Positions 33,622-43,636 of a DNA stretch of 64,000 nucleotides are shown here, in pieces; within the stretch, counting starts at the first letter, position 1, and the number at the start of each line of letters is the position of its first letter. The translations under genes and the position numbers were made by a program. The notes beneath the pieces are model-generated. The model did no database searches and was not told the origin of the DNA. It saw only the letters and a program-made list of their open reading frames with translations. The stretch comes from Madurella fahalii (Eukaryota; Ascomycota; Sordariomycetes; Sordariales), in the NCBI GenBank assembly GCA_029876055.1, contig CM056877.1, positions 1,488,001 to 1,552,000 on the forward strand, read 5' to 3'.

Positions 33622-34476
33622 ATGCGTGCCTCTCTTCTCCCTCTGTTATTACCCCGCCGTCTACCGGTATTTCCTTCCCTCCGACGCACCTTCTCCGCCG
33701 CCACCCGGCCGGTTCCCGACCCCCAACCACAAGAACAACGACAACCCGCCGAGGAACAATCAAACCAAACATCCCCCGACCAAAATGCCACTTCTAACCC
33801 GATCTCGGACCTAATATACCCCTCATTCCCCTCCCAACACCACACCGACCTCTCCTCCTTCCTCTCGTACGCCGCGCGCACGAACCTCGACCGCACCTCG
33901 ACCTTCTACGTCGGCACGCACTTCGAGTACACGGCCTGCGCGGCGCTCGCGCGCCTCGGCTTCTCCCTGCGCCGCGTCGGCGGCACGGCCGACTGCGGCA
34001 TCGACCTGCTCGGCACGTGGGACCTCCCGCCGCGCCGCGCTCCCCCCGCCCCGGCGCTCCCCGCCCCGCCTCCCCTCCGGGTCCTCGCGCAGTGCAAGGC
34101 CGTCCAGCGGCCCGGCCCGCACCTCGTCCGGGAGCTCGAGGGCGCGTTCGCCGGGGCGCCGGCCGGGTGGCGGGGCCGGAGAGGCGCCACATCCGGCGTG
34201 ATGGGGGTGCTGGTGACGGAGAAGAGCGCGACGAGGGGCATCCGGGAGGCGCTGGGACGGAGCCGGTGGCCCATGGTGTTCGTGGCGTGCTCGAGGGCGG
34301 GCAAGGTGGGGCAGGTGCTGTGGAACCGGGGGGCCGAAATGGAAGGGTTGGAAGGGCTGGGAATTGGGAAGAGGTATACGGGTGAGGGCAGTGAGGTGGT
34401 GCTGAGTTGGGAGGGAGAGTATTTGCCGCTGGCGAGCGCGAAAGGGGGGAGTACCGTAATAGGCAGAGAGGTTTGA
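33622..34476 (+). CDS. RRG7: Required for respiratory growth protein 7, mitochondrial
   Basis: Single exon, 284 residues. RRG7 is a fungal mitochondrial protein with a restriction-endonuclease-like fold, linked to respiratory growth and mitochondrial DNA maintenance; its activity is not well defined in the family. Seen: a basic, Arg/Leu-rich N-terminus (residues 1-30) fitting a mitochondrial presequence. A linker leads to the nuclease-like core: GTHFEYTACAALARLGF (acidic E102), GGTADCGIDLLG (D128) and VLAQCKA (Q157-C158-K159). Together these resemble the PD-(D/E)xK arrangement of E, D and QxK. The third conserved part, GVLVTEKSATRGIREAL, follows. The middle of the gene (33900-34200) is extremely GC-rich. 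It is divergent from MED21. Confidence 0.88.
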   Translation: MRASLLPLLLPRRLPVFPSLRRTFSAATRPVPDPQPQEQRQPAEEQSNQTSPDQNATSNPISDLIYPSFPSQHHTDLSSFLSYAARTNLDRTSTFYVGTHFEYTACAALARLGFSLRRVGGTADCGIDLLGTWDLPPRRAPPAPALPAPPPLRVLAQCKAVQRPGPHLVRELEGAFAGAPAGWRGRRGATSGVMGVLVTEKSATRGIREALGRSRWPMVFVACSRAGKVGQVLWNRGAEMEGLEGLGIGKRYTGEGSEVVLSWEGEYLPLASAKGGSTVIGREV

Positions 34477-35005
34477 GAAGCTCGTAGTCTAGCCCGGCTA
34501 TAAAATCTCACAGCTGAAGGGAGTGGGCTCGGTTCGAGCTGGATGTGGTCAGGTTCGGGGTCACGGGTCTTATCGCTTGGAGGAAGGCGGGTGACGAGAC
34601 AGAGACATATCTTCCCCGTGAGACGGGCCAAATGATGAGGATATGCTCTATAATGAATCAGCCGAGCTTGATTGATAACGGGTAAGTGAAGAAGATAACG
34701 CGGGCTTTAGAACAGTGAACACTAACGGAACTAGGGATGTTCACATCAGGTAGGACAGCGGCGAGACATGTTGGGACACGACTGTCTCGGTTCTATTTGG
34801 ACCCGCCAAATCAACAGCGATCGGGGGCAGCCCTGGGACGCAGCTTTGCATAAATGCCTCCTGTTCCGCGAAGAAAAGCCCATCGCCTAGAGTGGCGGGG
34901 CTGGAAGCTAAATCTACCCAAGAATAAGGCGCAAAACGACGGGCAATGCAAATCGCCTGATACGACGGCTTAGATCTTATGCTGGATAGACAATTGGATA
35001 GCAAC
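34477..35005. other. Convergent 3' region, RRG7 and the small acidic-protein gene
   Basis: About 530 bp of unique sequence between two convergent stop codons. No reading frame with a recognisable domain. A short frame at 34741-35013 is rejected. Confidence 0.5.
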
Positions 35006-35569
35006 TCAGTCATCCCAGACCGCCTGCCTAGCCTTGGCGGCCTCCTCTTCTTTCTTGCGCTCGCGCTCCTTCTCCTCCTCGCGCCGCTTGCGCTCGTTCT
35101 CGCGGATGGCCCGGTCGTATGCGCGCTGCTCTTCGGTCTGCTTGGGCGCCTTCATACCGAGCGCACTGGCAATCATACGCCGTGCTACGGCGTCTGTCTT
35201 CTCGGGGCGCTTGGAGGATGGCCCGGAGACTGACTGTGGCCCATCATTCGCCCCGTCAAAAGGAGGGATGGTGAACCCGGGTCCTGAGAGGGCTGACGGC
35301 GAGAACGGCCGCCTGCCGGCCACTGGCAACATGGGTGTGGGTGGTGGCGCCGAAGTGCCGGCGTGGGCGTTGCCCACGGGCGTCGCCTCCGCATCCGAGG
35401 TCGAGTCGTCGTCGTCGGCCTCGTCCTCCCAGCTGTCGGCAACCTCGGCCATCTTTTTCTTCTGGGGCTTAGAAAATGGGGCTGTTGCTGCTGTCGTATC
35501 TAGCGCAGTAGTCTTGAGAGAGAGCTTTGTAACTCCCGAGGCGATGTCATCTGCTGCTTTAGGTGCCAT
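35006..35569 (-). CDS. Small charged protein with acidic SWEDE motif and basic coiled coil, function unknown
   Basis: Single exon, 187 residues. I do not recognise a named family with confidence. The N-terminal part contains an acidic patch, VADSWEDEADDDDSTSDAE. A Pro/Ser/Gly-rich stretch with SPSALSGPGFTIPPFDGA follows. The C-terminus is DAVARRMIASALGMKAPKQT, then a highly charged helix (ENERKRREEEKERERKKEEE) ending AKARQAVWDD. Uninterrupted frame, an ATG in a plausible context, and predominance of third-position G/C support a real gene. The SWEDE/VWDD acidic-aromatic motifs resemble those in translation-factor-associated proteins, but that is weak inference. Confidence 0.7.
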   Translation of the reverse strand: MAPKAADDIASGVTKLSLKTTALDTTAATAPFSKPQKKKMAEVADSWEDEADDDDSTSDAEATPVGNAHAGTSAPPPTPMLPVAGRRPFSPSALSGPGFTIPPFDGANDGPQSVSGPSSKRPEKTDAVARRMIASALGMKAPKQTEEQRAYDRAIRENERKRREEEKERERKKEEEAAKARQAVWDD

Positions 35570-36658
35570 GTCGGGGGTTCCTGTTGTTCGAAAGCGTGTG
35601 ACTAGTCGGCGGTAAGTGTGCAGAAAGTCGAAGTTGAAGCCAGAGGCGTGGTGTTGGGTAGTGGTAAGACGGCGGAGGGCAGGGGTGTCCTTTGTCTCTC
35701 GTGATCTCGATTAGACTCCTGGAAAGACGCCCAGCAGCGCCGCCGCCAAGCGTCAAACCCGCACAGGAGGATCCCAGGAATAGTGAATGGTTTTCCCAGC
35801 CGTAGGATGGAAGGGTCCTGCATGCACGTATGGAGACGGCGACGTCTCGTTTGTCAGCGGCGACGGTTCACACGCGATGGCTCGTTGAATCTAGGCCCCC
35901 AGGGCAGAACGTCGGACCGACGACAGCATAGACAAAGGAGCGTCAAGTCCAGCTCCGCGATTCAGGTGCCTTTCTCCAAATGCATCGAAAGTGCGGGGGT
36001 GGGGTCTGCGGCACGGGTCAAGCTATGTGGGGAGAGTGTCCCGCAGGACAACCCGAGGCCCGACGCTATTGAGATACCCTGTCCAGTACCGGGGAGTTCT
36101 TGTCTCGTTCGTTCCTCTCGTTCTTTCTTCTCTCTGTTTCACTGTTTTCTTTGTTATTTCCATGTTTCCTTCTCCGTCCTATACATCTCCTATCTGTTCT
36201 CTTTCCTCCCATTTTCTTTTTCTTTTTTTTCATCCCCCGGAATTTAATTGCGGAATCGTGCACCAGGTAATCGTCACACGGGTGTGCCGACAGGAGCCGG
36301 GTTGTGTGGCTGAAGCTCCCTGTGGCTGGGTGAGCCTACATCCCCTGTCAAACGCGTCCCGATAGATTTTCTTGGCAGCAGCTGCCAGCAGTTTCTACGC
36401 TCTATTAATTATTCAGACATCATCGCATCGCCATGGATCCTGGCCTTTCTCGGCGCCCCCGGAGCTGCCATTGACCAGTCAAACCCTTAGCTAGGCTGTG
36501 CGCAATTCATTCCCTGTATTATTTCATCCTTCTTTTTTTCCTCGGCTTGACTGCAGAAACTATTTTCTGCTGCCATCGTGAGCAGCCCGAGCTGGATCGG
36601 GATCTCCAAATCCTGACGTAAAACTGCCCCAGCAGCGCGCTCGCCTACACTGCCCACA
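35570..36658. other. Divergent intergenic region upstream of PIM1
   Basis: About 1.1 kb with no supported gene. It contains a long T/C-rich tract (36110-36240) typical of fungal promoters and leaders. Frames in this tract encode only low-complexity Phe/Ser-rich peptides. Confidence 0.5.
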
Positions 36659-39600
36659 ATGTTGCCCCGACAGCGCATCCTCCGGTTACCCGCGCCAACA
36701 AACTCCTTCGGCTTCTCGGCGACGTCAAGAAGGTTCAGTCTCTGTCCGGCGCGGACATCAATACGGCCGGCGGGACATGCACCCCCATTGCAAAGCCCCT
36801 CGAGGAATGGCTGGCCATCATCGCTTTCGAGCTTCTCTACATATACAGTTCTAAGGAAACAGAAGGGAGGCTTCTTTGATGGATCCGTCGAACCACTATC
36901 CGAGGAGGAGAAGCAGGCAAACCGGGAGAAAGCCGAGGCTGAAGGAAAGGATGTCGCCGAGACCAAGTCATCCAGCTCCGATGCGCCATCCGGTGGCAAT
37001 GGAAAGGGCTCTCGAGAATCACCAGATGGTAGGGGAAGTGCTGCTGGCGGCGCCTCGTCGGGATCAGCGGGGGATGGTCCGGGGGACGGCGGCAAACGGG
37101 GCCGGAAGTCGGACAAGGCGCTAGCCAAGCCTGTCGTGCCCGAGATCTATCCTCAAGTCATGGCGATACCTATCGCCAAAAGACCGCTGTTCCCCGGCTT
37201 CTACAAGGCCATTACCATCAAGGATCCCAATGTCGCCGCGGCGATAACTGAGATGTTTAAGCGCGGCCAGCCCTACGTCGGTGCGTTCCTGTTCAAGGAT
37301 GAGAACGCCGACGACGACGTCATCCGCAGCCCTGACGATGTCTACGATGTCGGGGTTTTCGCCCAGATCACCAGCGCGTTCCCCATGAACTCTCAGAGCG
37401 GCGAAGGCACGGGTCTTACGGCTATCCTGTATCCCCACCGGAGAATCCGCATGTCCTCACTGATCCCTCCGGGAGGTACCGAGGCTTCCAAGGCCGCTGC
37501 GGCAGAACCGCCCACCCCACCTGAGCCGATTCCCAGAGCGGGCGAGGAGACGCCGCAAAAGGGCGACGTGGTCGCGAGCTTTGAGGAGAGTGCCGTCGTG
37601 CAGAAACCCGACTCCAACCAGAAGCAGTACGAGCCGACCTCCTTCTTAAAGAAATACCCCGTCAGCCTCGTCAACGTTGATAATCTCACCGAAGAACCGT
37701 ACGATCCCAAGAGCCAGGTGATCCGCGCCGTTACAAACGAAATTGTCAACGTCTTTAAGGAGGTCGCGAGCATGAATAGCTTGTTCAGGGATCAGATCTC
37801 GACCTTCTCAATGAGCCAATCGACAGGGAACGTCATGTCTGAACCCGCCAAGCTGGCCGACTTTGCCGCCGCCGTTTCTGCCGGAGAGCCTGCTGAGCTC
37901 CAAGAAGTTCTATCAAGTCTAAACGTCGAAGAGAGGATGCACAAGGCGCTCCTTGTCCTGAAGAAAGAGCATGTCAATGCCCAGCTACAGTCAAAGATCA
38001 CCAAAGACGTGGAAAGCAAGATCACGAAGCGGCAACGCGAGTATTGGCTAATGGAACAGATGAAGGGCATTCGGCGAGAACTGGGTATCGAGTCGGATGG
38101 CAAGGACAAGCTGGTTGAGAAGTTCAAGGAAAAGGCTGACAAGCTGGCCATGCCGGAAGCGGTGCGCAAGGTGTTTGATGAAGAGCTGAACAAGCTGGCG
38201 CATTTGGAGCCGGCCGCGTCAGAGTTCAACGTTACCCGAAATTACCTGGACTGGCTTACGCAGATTCCCTGGGGACAGAGGAGCGCCGAGAATTTTGGCA
38301 TCCAGAATGCCATGAAGGTCCTGGACGAGGACCACTATGGTCTCAAGGATGTCAAGGACCGCATTCTGGAGTTCATCGCCGTGGGGAAGCTCCGCGGAAC
38401 TGTCGAGGGGAAGATCCTCTGCTTCGTTGGCCCTCCCGGAGTGGGGAAGACGAGCATCGGTAAATCGATCGCCCGTGCGTTGAACCGCGAGTACTACCGG
38501 TTCAGCGTCGGCGGTCTTACCGATGTTGCTGAGATCAAGGGCCATCGGAGGACTTACGTCGGTGCCTTACCCGGTCGCGTCATCCAGGCCCTCAAGAAAT
38601 GCAAGACTGAAAACCCCCTGATCCTCATCGACGAGATCGACAAGATTGGGCGAGGGTACCAGGGTGACCCTTCCTCGGCGCTTCTCGAGCTCCTCGATCC
38701 CGAGCAAAACAGCTCGTTCCTCGACCACTACATGGATGTCCCTGTCGATCTCTCCCGGGTGCTTTTTGTGTGCACGGCGAACATGACCGACACTATTCCG
38801 CGGCCACTCCTTGACCGTATGGAGGTCATTAGACTTTCTGGGTACGTGTCGGACGAGAAGATGGCTATCGCCGAGAGGTACCTTGCCCCGCAGGCACAGG
38901 AGCTAGCGGGGCTCAAGGATGTCGACGTGAAGCTGAGCAAGCAGGCGATCGAGGAACTCATCAAGTCGTACTGCCGGGAGGCTGGAGTCCGGAATCTCAA
39001 GAAGCAGATCGAGAAGGTCTATCGGAAATCGGCGTTGAAGATCGTTCAGGACCTGGGAGAGGACGTGTTACCTGAGTCGAAAGCCCTCACCGATGAGGGT
39101 AAGGCAGCCCTTGAGGAGTCAACGAAAGACAAGCAATCAGAAGAAGCCACGACCAAGTCATCCGAAAAGGAGACGACTGAGCAGCCGAGAGTGGCGCTCA
39201 AGGTTCCTGACAGCGTGCATGTCGTTATTGACAAAGAAAACCTCAAAGACTACGTCGGACCCCCGGTCTTCACATCTGACAGGCTCTACGACGTCACGCC
39301 GCCAGGTGTCACGATGGGCCTGGCCTGGACACAGTTGGGCGGTGCCGCCATGTACGTCGAGGCCATTCTCCAAGGTGCTCTGACGCGGACGAGTCGGCCG
39401 TCTCTCGAGATCACGGGGAATTTGAAGACGGTGATGAAGGAGTCTTCTACCCTTGCCTACTCGTTTGCCAAGTCGCTCATGGTCAAGGAGTTCCCGAACA
39501 ACCACTTCTTGGAGAAGGCTAAGATCCACGTGCATGTTCCCGAGGGGGCAGTGCAGAAAGACGGACCATCGGCGGGCATTACCATGGCTACATCGCTCCT

Positions 39601-40010
39601 GTCGCTAGCACTCGACACTCCTGTCGACGCCACAGTCGCCATGACTGGCGAGCTAACCTTGACGGGCAAGGTCCTTCGCATCGGAGGTTTGAGGGAGAAG
39701 ACTGTGGCCGCGCGGCGGGCTGGCTGCAAGATGATCATCTTCCCACAGGACAACATGTCTGACTGGCTAGAGCTTCCAGAGGTAGGTGCATACACACACA
39801 CCCCCTCATGCAAGGCAGGTGGAGCATACTGACAGAGATCCGGCGCGACAGAACATCAAGGAAGGCATCGAGGGCCGGCCGGCAAGCTGGTACTCGGAAG
39901 TCTTCGATCTCATCTTCCCTAACCTTGACCGGGACAAGGCCAACCAGTGTAAGATCTGCGAGAACAAGAAGGCCCAAGAGACGTCGGACAAGGACGACAA
40001 CAGCGAATAG
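36659..40010 (+). CDS. PIM1: Mitochondrial Lon protease
   Basis: Two exons, join(36659..39781,39852..40010), give 1093 residues. Lon is an ATP-dependent matrix protease that degrades misfolded proteins and supports mitochondrial DNA maintenance. Seen: an N-terminal basic presequence (MLPRQRILRLPAPTN), a Ser/Gly-rich linker, and the Lon substrate-binding domain starting near VMAIPIAKRPLFPGFYKAI. The AAA+ module has Walker A GPPGVGKT (591-598) and Walker B ILIDEIDKIG (about 654-664). The protease domain has the Ser-Lys dyad: S971 in KDGPSAG and K1014 in GGLREKT. Insertions between the AAA+ and protease parts (EESTKDKQSEEATTKSSEK) are typical of fungal mitochondrial Lon. The short 70-bp intron near the 3' end joins ELPE to NIKEGIEGRPASWY; reading through it would give a false C-terminus. 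Confidence 0.97.
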
Positions 40011-43000
40011 ACTGCTGGCTCGGACAGACGGGAGAAGACAGGCCGGGCATGCATACATTGCCCCGTTGAGCTGCGCGAATCATGGCGTCTGCGCTTCACG
40101 CATCCTACAACTGAACCTGCCAATAGACGACTCCCTCGTAGTGGAGTGTCAACAACGACACCGACATCCGCCGCGCGGGGGTACATGGATTGATGGGTGG
40201 AGCGCGGGGGAAGGGGGGCGCATTATCTGGCGTTACATGCGTTACGACGGCGATGGCGGGGGAGTACGAAGATCAAATAAAGTAAACGGACGACGCGGAT
40301 GAAAATCTTGGGTTACTGATAGAGAGGTGGCCGACCATTCGGGCATGCTGAAGGGACTTGCATACCTACACACAAAGAGACACATCCTCACTCTTCGTAA
40401 TGCTACATTGTAGGAAACCAGCGGTGATCGTTAATTCTATTGTATGAATATTGTAACCGGGCCGAAGGACATTGAAGGATGGACATGTTTTTGCCATGTC
40501 TACGTGGGTAACTAAAAATGAACTAGACGGAGAGCTGTGCTACGTACAAGTGTGATACTGACAAACATTGATCAGACGGATTAGAGGAAGGCGAAGCGAG
40601 AGGCAAGAGAACAAACTGGGAAAGCGAAGAGGGGAAATCGACAGCGAGGTTTGATAATGGGGAGCTGCCATCTACCAAGTCCAAGCTCTTGTCAAGGAAA
40701 AGGGGTAGTTGCCTGCTGCCCGCGCCTGGCTCTTGACCGATATCTTCATGTTTTCTCGTCAATGCCCTGATGTGCTTTGCCGTTGACTACCCGCAGGTAG
40801 GTCTGTTGTCATTGATATCTGAAACGGGGTCCAAAAAACGATCGTGGTTCGCAGGTTACAGTGTGTATTATGTACTGTACATGCTACTCTATCACCAATC
40901 GGACCTGTGAGAGTGCGATCATGGACGTCAGTCAGCCCGCCTCCAACTCGGGCGACAAGCCTGACTTGCTGTTGAGTCTGGTCGGGGTTGAGCAGTTCTG
41001 CGTTCCCTTCGCTTGGGTGGATGGTGCTGCCCAACTATATGAGATGGAGATGAGGCAGTTCTCTTACTGGCTGTCAGTCAGTTGGCTAGTAGGTAGTGAT
41101 GATTGGCGAAGGCGGCACACGGATGTGAGTTGAGTCCAGACTCGTGAGGCCCGCAGCAATTACCTCTCCGCTCCCGTCCCGCGACTCCGGTCCCCGGCTG
41201 GCGACCCACAGCGTGAGGGCTAGATATTATGTACCGGCATCCTTTAGCATAGCGGCTCTTTGCTGGAGATGATGACGGGCACGTCACTAGCATGAGAGAA
41301 TCGAGGCGCATGCGTTGGGTTGTTCCAAAACGTGTAGGCACGAGTAATTCATGGAGGATGCAAGCCGCTGCATGCAGCCCTGCTTTCTTGACGCGCTGTC
41401 TGCAGGATGCTAAGACAGAGAGGCCGCTCTGGCAGCCCTACTAATGTTGGCATGCTTTGGGCATCAATCACGCCCGCATCCGTTACGGGGCTCGATCCAG
41501 GCATAACTAATGGCTGGCAGCAAGCGGATGCACATCGCGTTCCCGACCAAGCCTTAGGATTCTGTGGGGTTGCCGAGGCGAATGCAGCCGCGCTCACAGA
41601 AATACTTCCCGCCTGCCACATCGGAGGCTGGACGTCTGGACCACCGGTTCGTGGGAGCTGAGATTGCCCGACATTCGAAGTTCGATCCCGCCATCCCCGA
41701 CGTCGGCCCGGAGGCAACATGCCCTCGAATTGAGACTTCCGCACCTTTCGTTCGGTCGGTCGGGCTGCCGTTGGGCGCGTGGCTGGGATGAGTTGTCCGT
41801 TGGCTGATAGAGCCAAGGTCAGGCAGGGACACCTCAAAAGGTCAAAATCCGGGACTAGCCTCGACTCATGCAAGGTGTGAGTTGTCAGACTCGGACCGAC
41901 AATAAGGGGTATGTGGCTCGGGTTGGGACTGGCGAGAGTGCACTGTTTAGCGCTGTTCAATTCGAAGATCCGATGTTGATATGCTGTGTGCTCATGTTGT
42001 TCGCCCTCACTGGTTGCCTAAGGTATTGTCGGGTGTGCGATGTCTTGGGTTCTCCGAACCTTGTGTTGTTGCTCTAGCCCCAAACCGTCTAACGAGCAGC
42101 GGTGAGCAGCGATAGGCCTGGCCAGGCTGACCTGGGATCCCGCCGACGGCAGCGCCTGGCCAGCTGGCCAGCTGGCGCCGCTTAGGGTTAAGGCTCAATT
42201 GTGACGCTCCCATCCCTGGCACCCGCCAAAAGCCCAGGTAAATTACACTACAGATAATTACTTGTATATACCAAACTCCATCACAGATTCACATAAGACG
42301 CCACTCACTAGATTTCACGACATATTTTCAAGGTGGAAAAGGAAAAGAAAAAAAAAAAAACCGGGGAGGAAAAGAGAAGAAAAGAAAACAGAAGAGGAGG
42401 AGGGTGATCATGCCAAAGACCAGAAATGATCCCGGATTGAGCACAATGACTTTCTTAGGTTGCAGAGGCTGCAGGCTCGGAGGGTAAGTACATGCAGAAT
42501 ACTCCGTAGACGTACCCGTAACAGAGTTACACGTGTTTAACCCCACTAGTACCCCAGCCTCCGCACCGTAACCAGAGTTGAACGTTAGCTTTTGCAAAAC
42601 ACACTCCCCCCTTCGGCTTGCAGCGAACATGCAGGAGAGGGCACGCAAACGGGCGAGGTGTCGATGAGGCCAATCCTGGACCAGAGCCGCAGGAGTGAGA
42701 AAAATGGAGGCACGAGTTGAACACCAAAACCCCCACGATCCTCGTTTCGTACCGTCTTCTGCCACACCGTCCCACCCACACTACCCATAGGACCGGACAC
42801 TGCCCACCTGCATGGTCCTTGAGAACCTGTTCTCTCAGCCTTCTTCCGTCTCGATTTTCCTTTACGATTTCGTTGCTCATTTGTACGCCCACGTAGTAAG
42901 CCGCACATGGTCTCCCCATCTTAGAGGCCGAGCCGACGCCTGCCGGCCCCTGTTTTTTTTTTTTTTTTCCAATGCTTCCTGAGCCTCGGGTGCGAGATTC

Positions 43001-43636
43001 AGAACAGGCAACGCAGACCGAATGAGAGCCGCAACGGGAACAATACGAGCGCTTTCTCTGTTGACCGCCTCGACGACGCCCGGCCGGCCCCCGCTTCCTT
43101 CGTTGCCCCTCAAGCTCTGGTAGACCACGCTGCACGCTGTCCTGCCCACTGTTCTGTTCATTGTTGGCGCTCTGGGTCGAGGCTTGTACTCCAACGCCCG
43201 AGGAACGACTAATGTGCTGCTACGACTTCCCCGCGCGTACCTATCTTGTCTGATGTTCATCGCAGCGGCTCCGTGTATGGCCCTCCCCGCTTAGTGCAAG
43301 CCCCGCGAGACTCCGGCTCGCGCGCCCCCACCCCGTCTGTCTCCGGTCTTTTTCACGTTCTAGTGTTCCTTTGGCAAAAAGACGAGTTCACAACGAACGA
43401 GGCAACGCGGAGGGAGGAACGAAGAAAGGAAGAAAAGAAGAAGGGAAGGTGGAGGAGGCGGAGGAGGAGGAGGAGGAAGAGGAGGAGGGCCCCTACGGCA
43501 GCCGACTTGGGCCAAGTTTCCCCCTCATTACACCCCTTGAGGCCACCCCTCCGGGATATCACACATCCATCAACTTGGTCCGCCTCATTGCGCCCGGCCT
43601 CATCCCTGAGAAGCACCATTCCTGATCTGAGGCCTG
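40011..43636. other. Long gene-poor segment, 3.6 kb
   Basis: No domain-bearing frame on either strand. Two frames of about 200 codons (41349-41960 and 42527-43135, both minus) lack any recognisable motif and have simple or mixed composition. A13 near 42348-42360 and T16 at 42953-42968 lie here. The last few hundred bases, with an A/G-rich tract at 43400-43490, are probably the leader of the kinase-like gene. Confidence 0.45.
42953..42968. repeat. Poly(T) tract, 16 nt
   Basis: Uninterrupted T16 in the gene-poor stretch upstream of the large kinase-like gene. Confidence 0.85.

Noticed and set aside
41675..41700. Second T-loop-like TTCGATCCC
   Set aside because: Same reason: no cloverleaf could be assembled around it.
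41349..41960. 203-codon minus-strand frame
   Set aside because: No motif and no coding-like composition; competing frames of similar length on the opposite strand.
42527..43135. 202-codon minus-strand frame
   Set aside because: Includes a lysine run translated from the T16 tract and shows no domain.
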